Origin: Methanomassiliicoccaceae archaeon
GTDB taxonomy: Archaea > Thermoplasmatota > Thermoplasmata > Methanomassiliicoccales > Methanomethylophilaceae
NCBI GenBank assembly: GCA_003550345.1
Contig: PUJZ01000029.1
Coordinates: forward strand, 1-32,534
Direction of reading: 5' to 3'
Length of the DNA stretch: 32,534 nucleotides
Position numbers and translations under genes: made by a program. The notes under the pieces are model-generated. The model searched no databases and was not told the DNA's origin. It saw nothing but the letters and a program-made list of their open reading frames with translations. Below are positions 22,462 to 29,656 of this stretch, in pieces (the first letter of the stretch is position 1; each line of letters starts with the position of its first letter).

Positions 22462-23726
22462 TCCTCCATCATCTCTTCCATGGTCCCGCCGCAGGCCCGC
22501 TGCAGGTCCCAGCCCTCCTTGACAGTCAGGCGCCGTCCGAACTCGAACTCCCTGCCGTAGAAACGGTCAGAGGAGTGGAACTTCATTATGTCGCCGGGGA
22601 AGAAGGCCTCCAGCCAGGTCGTCACGAACGGATTGTATATGCATATCAGGCCCTCCTTGCCCTCCTCGTCGATCAGCTCGAAGGTCTTGGGGTCGACCAG
22701 GAAGACCTCGGACAGGGGATGGGGCAGCTTGCCCATCCTCTCATGGTTGTCTATGAGGGCGGTGAGAGTCTCCGTCATCCCCAGGACGTCCATGAACGGC
22801 GCCTCTACGCCGTCACCGCCGCGGGTGAGGGCCTTGAAGTAATTGCGGGCCCCCTCGGCCAGCTCCGCGTAGGGAGGAAGGTCGGTGAAGCCCTTCGAGC
22901 CGCCGCCGGTAACTATGACGCCGCCCTTGCCCAGGTTCACAGGCGGGGCGCGGGTGATTATCTTCGACACCTCGCGCTTGAGGTTGCTCATGTCGTTGAA
23001 GCGCTTGGACATCAGGTAGACGCCGGCGGGGGCGGTGAAGAAGAGCTTGGGCTCCTCCTTGCTCTTGAGGAACTTGAGTATGTTCTTCTTGTCGGGCTGC
23101 AGCCGCTGCCATACCGTCTCGTCCCCCTCGGACTCGCGCATGCTCATGCCGTAGAGCAGCTCTATGCCCTTGGACTCCAGGGCGAGCTCTACGAAGGCCA
23201 CGAAGCTCAGCATGTGCCTGAGCTCAGGGGCGGCCATGAAGAGCGCCTGTCCCTTGTTCTGCTCCAGCTCATGGCCGTAGACGTACTCGAACAGGTCAGC
23301 GTTGGCCTTGACCATGATGGCCAGGTCCAAGGGGCTGCGGTATACCTTCACCGGAGCCTTGCCGGTGGTGCCGCTGGACTGGAAGTGCTCCCCGCCCTCG
23401 TCGACTCCTTCGATGACGAAGCGCTCGTGGCCGCCGCCGCGGAGCATGTCCGCGGGCACGACCAGCTTGACCAGGTCCTCCCTCTCGGCGGTGGCCGGGT
23501 CTATGTCCAGCCTATCGAACAACGATGCGTAGTACTCGGAGTTGTCGCGGAAGAAGGCCAGCGACTGACGCATGAGCTCCTTCCTGAGCTCGGCGAGCTC
23601 CTGCGGCGATTTCTCGAACAGACCGGGCTCATGGATCAGATTCCAGATCCTCTCCACGAACGGGTCCTGACGGTGCTTGCTGTTGGCAGCCCTTTGCTTT
23701 ATCTCTTCGATTCCCAGAATGACCAC
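22458..23726 (-). CDS. LuxE-like acyl-protein synthetase
   Basis: A 422-residue adenylating enzyme of the LuxE/acyl-protein synthetase family, related to phenylacetate-CoA ligases. It activates a carboxylic acid as acyl-AMP and, in luminous bacteria, passes the acyl group through its own cysteine to LuxC. The nucleotide loop is FQSSGTTGKAPVKVYRSP near residues 115-132, and an acyl-adenylate region is DVLGMTETL near 310. Cys412, ten residues from the end (RACGGTMEE), sits where Vibrio LuxE carries its acyl-accepting cysteine. The start is GTG 23726; no ATG fits. AT-rich AATAAATCAATAAAC (23759-23773) in the 56-bp gap after pycA may be its promoter. Confidence 0.85.
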   Translation of the reverse strand: MVILGIEEIKQRAANSKHRQDPFVERIWNLIHEPGLFEKSPQELAELRKELMRQSLAFFRDNSEYYASLFDRLDIDPATAEREDLVKLVVPADMLRGGGHERFVIEGVDEGGEHFQSSGTTGKAPVKVYRSPLDLAIMVKANADLFEYVYGHELEQNKGQALFMAAPELRHMLSFVAFVELALESKGIELLYGMSMRESEGDETVWQRLQPDKKNILKFLKSKEEPKLFFTAPAGVYLMSKRFNDMSNLKREVSKIITRAPPVNLGKGGVIVTGGGSKGFTDLPPYAELAEGARNYFKALTRGGDGVEAPFMDVLGMTETLTALIDNHERMGKLPHPLSEVFLVDPKTFELIDEEGKEGLICIYNPFVTTWLEAFFPGDIMKFHSSDRFYGREFEFGRRLTVKEGWDLQRACGGTMEEMMEE

Positions 23727-23782
23727 CCCCCGGCGGTTGAAGGAGGAAAGGGTTAATCGTTTATTGATTTATTGTCCGGGCC

Positions 23783-25261
23783 TTATTTCGGCTGGTTGCT
23801 GCGCACGTACACATCAACGGCGGCGGCGATGGCCGCCACCTCCCGGCCTTGGTTGAATGACTCCGCCAGGGTCCTCATGCGCGACTCCTCGTCCACCATG
23901 TAGCGCTCCAGCTTGGAGAGGATCCCCTCCTGCTCGATGAAATGGGTATGGGTGTCGCCTTTGATGTAGCTGCGGTTGTTCATGATCGCGTAGTGCAGCG
24001 GCAGGGTGGTCTTCACCCCGATGATCACGTACTCGTAGATGGCGCGCCGCATCCTCTGGATGGCCTCCATGCGGTCCGATCCGTGGGTGCATAGCTTGGA
24101 GACCATTGAATCGTACTGCGCCGGTATCGTGTACCCCATGTGCACCCCCGAGTCGACCCTCACCCCGGGGCCGCCCGGCGAGCGGTAACGCACGATCTTC
24201 CCGGGGTCGGCGTTGAAGTCGTTCATGGGGTCCTCGGCGTTGACGCGGCACTCGATGGCATGGCCGCGTATGCCGATGTCCTCCTGATCGAGGGCCAGGG
24301 CCTCTCCGGCGGCTATGGCCAGCTGCTGCTTGACGATGTCGACGCCGGTGACCATCTCGGTGATGGTGTGCTCCACCTGCAGGCGGGTGTTCATCTCCAT
24401 GAAGTAATGCTGCCCCTCGGCGAAGAGGAACTCCACCGTGCCGGCGTTGGTGTAGCCCACGGTCTTGGCGACGGTGAGGGCCGACTCGGTGATGGCGTCG
24501 CGGAGATCCTCGGTCATGATGGGGGAGGGGGCCTCCTCCACCAGCTTCTGGTAGCGCCTCTGGATGGAGCACTCCCTCTCGAAGAGGTGTATGGCGTTTC
24601 CCTTGGAGTCGGCCAGTACCTGCACCTCGATGTGGCGGGGCTTCTCCAGGTACTTCTCGATGAACACGGTGGCATCGCCGAACGCCGAGCCGGCGATGCG
24701 TATGGCCTTCTCGATGGCCGCTTCGAGCTCGTCCTCGCTGTGGACTATCTGCATCCCTATGCCACCGCCTCCGGCGCTGGCCTTGGTGATGACCGGGTAG
24801 CCGATGCGGGAGGCGACCTCGCGCGCCTCGTCCACGGTGCTCACGCCGCCCTCGGTGCCCTCCAGCACCGGGACCCCGGCATCGCGCATGAGGCGCTTGC
24901 TGCCGATCTTGGAGCCCATGGTCTCGATCACGTCCGAACGGGGGCCGATGAACACTATGCCCTCGTCCTCGCAGAGCTTGGCGAAAGAGCTGTTCTCCGC
25001 CAGGAAGCCGTAGCCCGGATGCACCGCCTCCGCCCCCGACTTATGGGCTATCTCGCATATCCTCTCCTTGTTCAGGTAGCTGTGGGACGGGCGGGCCTCG
25101 CCGACGTGGAAGGCCTCGTCGGCGTACTTGACATGAAGGGCGTTCTTGTCCGGGTCGGAGTATATGGCCACGGTCTCTATCCCCAGCTCGCGGCAGGCGC
25201 GCATCGCCCTGATGGCTATCTCTCCGCGGTTGGCGATGAGTACCTTGTTGAAGTAAGCCAT
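23783..25261 (-). CDS. pycA: Pyruvate carboxylase subunit A (biotin carboxylase)
   Basis: A 492-residue ATP-grasp biotin carboxylase that loads bicarbonate-derived CO2 onto biotin. The N-domain begins VLIANRGEIAIRAMRACREL; the ATP lid is KASAGGGGIGM near residue 160, and EMNTRLQVEHTITEMVTGVD near 288-307 holds the catalytic Glu and Arg. The biotin carboxylase C-terminal domain follows. The final ~45 residues past the core are as in archaeal PycA. It starts 13 bp after the pycB stop, giving a pycB-pycA operon. In methanogens this two-part enzyme makes oxaloacetate for the incomplete TCA pathway. The same fold serves acetyl/propionyl-CoA carboxylase, but the partner fixes the assignment. Confidence 0.94.
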   Translation of the reverse strand: MAYFNKVLIANRGEIAIRAMRACRELGIETVAIYSDPDKNALHVKYADEAFHVGEARPSHSYLNKERICEIAHKSGAEAVHPGYGFLAENSSFAKLCEDEGIVFIGPRSDVIETMGSKIGSKRLMRDAGVPVLEGTEGGVSTVDEAREVASRIGYPVITKASAGGGGIGMQIVHSEDELEAAIEKAIRIAGSAFGDATVFIEKYLEKPRHIEVQVLADSKGNAIHLFERECSIQRRYQKLVEEAPSPIMTEDLRDAITESALTVAKTVGYTNAGTVEFLFAEGQHYFMEMNTRLQVEHTITEMVTGVDIVKQQLAIAAGEALALDQEDIGIRGHAIECRVNAEDPMNDFNADPGKIVRYRSPGGPGVRVDSGVHMGYTIPAQYDSMVSKLCTHGSDRMEAIQRMRRAIYEYVIIGVKTTLPLHYAIMNNRSYIKGDTHTHFIEQEGILSKLERYMVDEESRMRTLAESFNQGREVAAIAAAVDVYVRSNQPK

Positions 25262-25274
25262 GCGATGGACCCCC

Positions 25275-27023
25275 TCAGTTCACCACCATGAGCACGTCAC
25301 CGGTCTGCACCACATCGCCGTTGCTCACGAATATCTCCTTCACGACGCCGTCAACGGGGCTGTTGATGGGGTTCTCCATCTTCATGGCCTCCAGTATCAC
25401 CAGGGCGTCCCCCTTCTTCACCTCGGCCCCCGGCTCCACCGGAATCTTGAGGACCATGCCGGTCATATTGCTCTTAACGCCTCCTTCGACATCGCCGCGG
25501 GGAGCTCCCGGGGCAGGGTTGCCCGAGGCCTCGACGGCGGATCCGTCGACGGAGAGGATGCGCACCGCGAATACCTCGCCGTCCACCTCCACCTCCATGG
25601 CGGCGGGCATTCCTGTCGGGGCGGCGGGGGCGGGCGCCTCCCCCGGCCGGGCGGGCAGGCATTCGCACTCCCTCTCGCCCTTGAGGAAGGACGGCGCGAT
25701 GCTGGGGTAGATGATGTAACTGAGGATGTCCTCCTCCTTCTTCACGCAGCCCATCTCCTCGGCCTCCTTCTTCATCTTCTCGTACACCGGCTCGAGGAGG
25801 TCGGCGGGCCTTACGGTCACCACCTCCTCGTCGCCGATAATCAGCTTCACTATTTCATCGTCGATGGAATTGGGCGGCTTGCCGTAGAGGCCGAGGACAT
25901 AGTCCTTGACCTCCTTGGTGACGCTGCTGTACCGCTCCCCGGGGACGAGGACGTTGAAAATGGCCTGGGTCCCCACTATCTGGCTGGTGGGAGTGACCAG
26001 GGGAGGGTAGCCGAGGTCCTTGCGAACCTCGGGGATCTCCATGAGGACCTCCTCGCGCCGGTCGGAGGCGTTCTGCTCCTTCAGTTGGGACAAGAGGTTG
26101 GATATCATGCCGCCGGGAAGCTGGTATACTAGAACGTCGGAGTCGACGCGCTCGGAGATGGGGTCCACCAGGCCGCCGTACTTGTCGCGGAGCTCCAGGC
26201 AGAGGTTCCGTGTCTCCCGCAGCGAGTTCAGATCGATGCCGCTGTCGCGCCCCGTCCCCTGCACCGCGGCCACCACGGTCTCGGTGGCGGGCTGGGAGGT
26301 GCCGAAGGCGAACGGCGACATCGCCGTGTCCACGATGTCCACGCCGGCCTCGATCGCCGCCTGGTAGCTCAACGGGGCCAGACCGCTGGTGCAATGGGAG
26401 TGCAGGCATACCGGGATGTCCATCTCGTCCTTGATGCCGGTCACTATCTCCACCGCATCGTGGGGGGATATCAGGCCGGCCATGTCCTTGATGGCTATGG
26501 AGTCGCAGTCCATGGAGTAGAGCTCGCGGGCCATCTCGATGAAGGTGTCGCAGCTGTGCACTGGACTGATGGTGTAGCATATGGTGCCTTGCAGATGGGC
26601 GCCGTTGTTCTTCACCTCCTCCATGGACTTCCTCATGTTGCGGATGTCGTTGAGCGCGTCGAATACCCGGAAGATGTCCACGCCGTTCCTCGCCGCCGCC
26701 TCCACGAACTTCTCCACCACGTCATCGGGGTAATGCCGGTAGCCCACCAGGTTCTGGCCGCGCAGGAGCATCTGCACCGGGGTGTTCTTGAGCTCCGCCT
26801 TGATCTTCACCAGGCGCTCCCACGGGTCCTCCGCCAGGAATCTCATGCTGCAGTCGAAGGTGGCGCCCCCCCATGCCTCCAGGGAATGGAAGCCCATCTT
26901 GTCCATGGACCTCGCCAGCGGGAGCATGTCATCGGTACGCATCCGGGTGGCGATCAACGATTGGTGGGCGTCACGTAGCGTGGTATCGGTGATTTTCAAC
27001 TTCGTACGGCTGGCGGGGCTCAT
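25275..27023 (-). CDS. pycB: Pyruvate carboxylase subunit B (carboxyltransferase + biotin carrier)
   Basis: A 582-residue subunit that moves CO2 from biotin to pyruvate. The TIM-barrel domain starts LKITDTTLRDAHQSLIATRM and contains the metal-site Lys in IAIKDMAGLISP and the HSHCTSG His pair. A PYC_OADA-type domain follows, then Ala/Pro-rich linkers (about 465-480 and 505-520), then a biotinyl domain with the biotin-accepting Lys548 in EAMKMEN. Oxaloacetate decarboxylase alpha chains look alike, but no beta/gamma pump subunits are present and pycA follows directly. A GAGGT Shine-Dalgarno precedes the ATG. Upstream lies the biotin transport operon, whose product this enzyme needs. Confidence 0.94.
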   Translation of the reverse strand: MSPASRTKLKITDTTLRDAHQSLIATRMRTDDMLPLARSMDKMGFHSLEAWGGATFDCSMRFLAEDPWERLVKIKAELKNTPVQMLLRGQNLVGYRHYPDDVVEKFVEAAARNGVDIFRVFDALNDIRNMRKSMEEVKNNGAHLQGTICYTISPVHSCDTFIEMARELYSMDCDSIAIKDMAGLISPHDAVEIVTGIKDEMDIPVCLHSHCTSGLAPLSYQAAIEAGVDIVDTAMSPFAFGTSQPATETVVAAVQGTGRDSGIDLNSLRETRNLCLELRDKYGGLVDPISERVDSDVLVYQLPGGMISNLLSQLKEQNASDRREEVLMEIPEVRKDLGYPPLVTPTSQIVGTQAIFNVLVPGERYSSVTKEVKDYVLGLYGKPPNSIDDEIVKLIIGDEEVVTVRPADLLEPVYEKMKKEAEEMGCVKKEEDILSYIIYPSIAPSFLKGERECECLPARPGEAPAPAAPTGMPAAMEVEVDGEVFAVRILSVDGSAVEASGNPAPGAPRGDVEGGVKSNMTGMVLKIPVEPGAEVKKGDALVILEAMKMENPINSPVDGVVKEIFVSNGDVVQTGDVLMVVN

Positions 27024-27098
27024 GGTGGTACCTCATGCGGGATATGAATCTCCAAAAAACTGTTTCAGCAGAAATCTACAATACAAGTATAAAAAATT
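27024..27098 (-). promoter_or_regulatory. pycB promoter and T-tract after ecfT
   Basis: Leftward the sequence reads AATTTTTTATACTTG (about 27084-27098), beginning just after the ecfT stop. It gives a T6 run, a possible weak terminator, merging into a TATA box (TTTTTATAC). Initiation near 27063 would leave a ~40-nt leader ending in GAGGT 7 nt before the pycB ATG. Pyruvate carboxylase can thus be made separately from biotin uptake. Confidence 0.5.
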
Positions 27099-27731
27099 TC
27101 ACCAAATGGCAAAGAACGACAGCAGCGGGACCGCCAGGGCGAGCGAGGCCAGCATTATGTCCCGCCGCTCGGTGACGAAATGCGGCTCGATCTCCCCGCC
27201 GGAGCTGTAGCCGCGGACCGTCAGCAGCTTGGCGGTCTCCTCGGTCCGCCGCAGCTGGTTTATGACTATGTTTGCCGCCATCGGCACCAGGTTGCGCACC
27301 GAGGGCCTCATGCCCTTAATCTCCATCGCCTGCCGCACCTGCACGATGTCCTGGTTTATCAGCCTCAGCCCCTGCAGCCCCATCTCCGCCATGAGGCCTA
27401 TGTCGAAGCCGATGCGTTTGCCCATCATCCACACTGAGACGTCCAGCAGCTCGCTCTCCTGGCGGTCGCTGAACGCCCAGGCGGCGATGAGGAGGATGGG
27501 CACCATCCTCAGAAGATAGAGCAGCCCCAGCCCGCCAGTGAGCTCGGAGACGATGGCGGTGGCGGTGATCATCAGCACAACGCCGCTGAGCATGCGCGGG
27601 TGGGGCACCGCCTTGAGACGGGGGGTGAACAGCAGCCACCATAGCAGCGCGGCCACCGCCCCCGCGGGGCTGATGAACGCCCCCGCCGAGAGCAGGATCG
27701 TGCTGAATATCCTCAACCGCGGGTCGCGCAT
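27099..27731 (-). CDS. ecfT: ECF transporter transmembrane subunit EcfT (BioN-like)
   Basis: A 210-residue membrane coupling protein of an energy-coupling-factor importer. Hydrophobic segments fill the N-terminal ~100 residues and the C-terminus. The two cytoplasmic coupling helices end in Ala-Arg-Gly-like motifs, AMEIKGMRP (about residue 140) and LTVRGYSSGG (about 178), which contact the two ATPases. The frame stays open 41 codons upstream with a low-complexity Gly/Pro translation; ATG 27731 (MRDPRLRIF) is the credible start and overlaps the second ATPase gene by 19 bp. The adjacent bioY makes biotin the likely cargo. Confidence 0.88.
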   Translation of the reverse strand: MRDPRLRIFSTILLSAGAFISPAGAVAALLWWLLFTPRLKAVPHPRMLSGVVLMITATAIVSELTGGLGLLYLLRMVPILLIAAWAFSDRQESELLDVSVWMMGKRIGFDIGLMAEMGLQGLRLINQDIVQVRQAMEIKGMRPSVRNLVPMAANIVINQLRRTEETAKLLTVRGYSSGGEIEPHFVTERRDIMLASLALAVPLLSFFAIW

Positions 27732-28405
27732 AGGGCCTCCTCCACATCGTCCATGGTGATGTTCCGCGGCTCCGCCCCCAGCTCCAGCGCCCGGCGCAGG
27801 TAGGGAGGGGCGCCGGCCCAGCGGGGTATGGCGTCCGGCACCGCACCCAGGCATTCGAGCCTCGCCTCCGAGATCTGCGACAGTGTGCTCACCCGCGGCA
27901 GGGACGCCCTCTCATGGGAGAACAGCATGGTGATCTTCCCCTCGCGGGAGGCGATGGCCTTGCAGACCTTGGCCTTGGCGCGGCAGTCCAGTGAGCTGAA
28001 GGGCTCATCGAGTATCAGGAGGTCTGGGTCGAGGGCGAAGACGCAGGCGAGGTTGAGCCTCTTCAGCTGCCCGCGGCTGAGCTTGAACGGGTCGACGGCC
28101 CCGCGGCCGGAGAGACCGGCGCGGGGAAGGACCTCCCCCGGGTCCAGCCCCCAGGACCTGACCTCGTCGTCCACGCTCGCCGCGGTCACATGGTACTCGG
28201 GGAACTGCAGCGACATCGCCTTGCTGGCCAACCCTTCGAACCGCATATCGCCGTCGAAAGGGAGCAGGCCGGCCATCGCCAGGGCCATGGTGGTCTTGCC
28301 GCCGCCGATGGCCCCGCTCACCAGATGTACGCCGGGCCCGTAGGAGGCCCGGCATCGGAGGGAGAAGGCCTCCTGCCTCGCCACCAGGTCCATCTCCGCC
28401 CTCAT
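27713..28405 (-). CDS. ecfA2: ECF transporter ATPase, second copy
   Basis: A 230-residue ABC ATPase of the biotin ECF module. Walker A is SGAIGGGKTT, the Q-loop FPEYHVTAASVDDEV, Walker B LLILDEP, and the switch His SHE. The signature is LSRGQLKR, with Arg where Gly is usual, so one of the two composite ATP sites may be weak. The C-terminal ~50 residues form the tail typical of EcfA proteins. The start at 28405 forms an ATGA overlap with the first ATPase; an upstream start at 28420 is less likely. Confidence 0.88.
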   Translation of the reverse strand: MRAEMDLVARQEAFSLRCRASYGPGVHLVSGAIGGGKTTMALAMAGLLPFDGDMRFEGLASKAMSLQFPEYHVTAASVDDEVRSWGLDPGEVLPRAGLSGRGAVDPFKLSRGQLKRLNLACVFALDPDLLILDEPFSSLDCRAKAKVCKAIASREGKITMLFSHERASLPRVSTLSQISEARLECLGAVPDAIPRWAGAPPYLRRALELGAEPRNITMDDVEEALCATRG

Positions 28406-29070
28406 CGGGGCAGCCTCCACATGCTGGGATAGAAGCAGCTTCCCTCCAAGGAGGCGAACACCTCCTCCGGCGTCCCCTGTATCGTCACCCTTCCCTTTTC
28501 GATGTAGAGGACGAGGTCGGCGGCGGCGGCATGGTCCATGTCCTGGGTGCAGTAGACCGCCCTGCGGTCGGGGGCGAGGACGGTCTCGCGTATCAGCCGC
28601 GAGCCCTCCTCGTCCAGATGGCTGTCGACCTCGTCGAGGACCAGCAGGTCGGGCGAAGGGGCCAGCGCCGCCGCCGTCGCCACCAGCGCCTTCTCTCCCC
28701 CCGATATCTCCCTGGTGCCCCGGAGCAACAGGTCGGGCCTTCCCAGCATGCCCATCGTTTCCCTGACCAGCCTGTCGGCCACTTCGACGGGGACCTTCAA
28801 AAAGCGGAGGGACGAGGCCACCTCGTCGTAGACCCTTGAGAAGAGCATCGTCCGGTCAGGGAACTCCCCCACCCATCCGATGGTGGCCAGCTCTGGCCTC
28901 CTGCCCATGACCTCCACCTTACCCTCCCGGGGCCTGTCCATGCCTGATAGGAGCTCCAGCAGAGTTGTCTTGCCGGCCCCGTTGGGTCCGATGACTGCCA
29001 CCCGCCCCTCGCCCGCGGCGAGGGACGGTATGTCCAAGATGTGATGCTTCAGGCCCTCTATCCTTATCAT
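28402..29070 (-). CDS. ecfA1: ECF transporter ATPase, first copy (BioM-like)
   Basis: A 222-residue ABC ATPase pairing with the second copy under EcfT. Walker A is GPNGAGKTT, the Q-loop region GWVGEFPDRTMLFSRVYDEV, the signature ISGGEKALV, and Walker B LLVLDEVD with Val in place of the usual Pro. The switch-His position reads TQD, so this subunit may lack the catalytic His. It overlaps bioY by 4 bp upstream (ATGA) and the second ATPase by 4 bp downstream, so bioY-ecfA1-ecfA2-ecfT is a tightly coupled unit. Confidence 0.88.
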   Translation of the reverse strand: MIRIEGLKHHILDIPSLAAGEGRVAVIGPNGAGKTTLLELLSGMDRPREGKVEVMGRRPELATIGWVGEFPDRTMLFSRVYDEVASSLRFLKVPVEVADRLVRETMGMLGRPDLLLRGTREISGGEKALVATAAALAPSPDLLVLDEVDSHLDEEGSRLIRETVLAPDRRAVYCTQDMDHAAAADLVLYIEKGRVTIQGTPEEVFASLEGSCFYPSMWRLPR

Positions 29071-29573
29071 TCCAAGCGCTCCCCTATCTTGTAGGCGGCG
29101 ACCATCTTAACCGCGTCCCCGAGAAGGAACGGCGCCACTCCCAAAACGGTGGCCTCGAGCAGGGGTATCTGCGCCGAGTAGGACAGCCACAGCACCCCGG
29201 TCAGATATATCGTTCCGCTGGCTAGGACCAGGCCGGTGATGCGCAGCGCCCTGCTCTCCCTCTCATAGGCCAGGCCGGCCAAGAGCACCGCCGGAAGGAA
29301 GCCCACCAGATACCCGCCCGTAGGGCCCAGTAGGACCCCTATGCCGGCGGTGCCGTTATGGAACACCGGCAGGTTGAGCACGCCCAGCAGAAGATAGAGG
29401 GCCACGGGGATCACGGCGTGCCTCCTCATTACGATGGCTGCCAGCAGCACGAAGAGGGTCTGCAGCGTAAGAGGGACCGGTATGAAGGGTATGGATATCC
29501 AGCTGCCCGCCGCTATCAGGGCGATGAAGGTGGCGCTGTACGACAGCAGGGCGGCGCGGTTGTCTATCCTCAT
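29067..29573 (-). CDS. bioY: Biotin-specific ECF substrate-binding subunit BioY
   Basis: A 168-residue, six-helix membrane protein that binds biotin from outside. Hallmarks are the N-terminal PFIPVPLTLQTLFVLLAA, then LPVFHNG and GPTGGYLVGFLPAVLLAG, then the C-terminal LGDAVKMVAAYKIG. Size and motifs match BioY closely. It is first in the ECF operon and lies 83 bp after birA. A perfect 16-bp palindrome between its TATA box and expected start site suggests strong repression, most simply by BirA. Confidence 0.94.
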   Translation of the reverse strand: MRIDNRAALLSYSATFIALIAAGSWISIPFIPVPLTLQTLFVLLAAIVMRRHAVIPVALYLLLGVLNLPVFHNGTAGIGVLLGPTGGYLVGFLPAVLLAGLAYERESRALRITGLVLASGTIYLTGVLWLSYSAQIPLLEATVLGVAPFLLGDAVKMVAAYKIGERLE

Positions 29574-29594
29574 CTCGGTCCTCCGGGGCGCTGG

Positions 29595-29620
29595 CCTCAG
29601 CCGGCTGAGGTAACACTATA
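29595..29620 (-). promoter_or_regulatory. bioY promoter with 16-bp palindromic operator
   Basis: CCTCAGCCGGCTGAGG at 29595-29610 is a perfect palindrome. Just upstream for leftward transcription is the TATA box TATAGTGT (29613-29620). Initiation is then expected around 29591, so the palindrome fills the space between TATA box and start site. It does not resemble the AT-rich bacterial BirA operator. Confidence 0.55.
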
Positions 29621-29656
29621 GCCGACAAGATGAAAAAGTAAGCGGTGGAAGGGGTT

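Noticed and set aside
20021-23726. Bioluminescence operon
   Set aside because: Only LuxE- and LuxC-like genes are present; no luciferase luxA/luxB or LuxD is nearby, so light production is not supported.
24140-25291. A 383-codon plus-strand open frame
   Set aside because: Antisense shadow of the pycA gene; low-complexity Leu/Gly/His/Val composition and no motif.
27050-27095. A bacterial-type BirA operator upstream of pycB
   Set aside because: I looked for TTGT...ACAA-like arms; CTTGTAT and AAACAG do not form a convincing dyad.
27732-27854. N-terminal extension of EcfT by 41 codons
   Set aside because: Gly/His/Pro-rich translation overlapping the second ECF ATPase gene; the ATG at 27731 gives a standard EcfT start.
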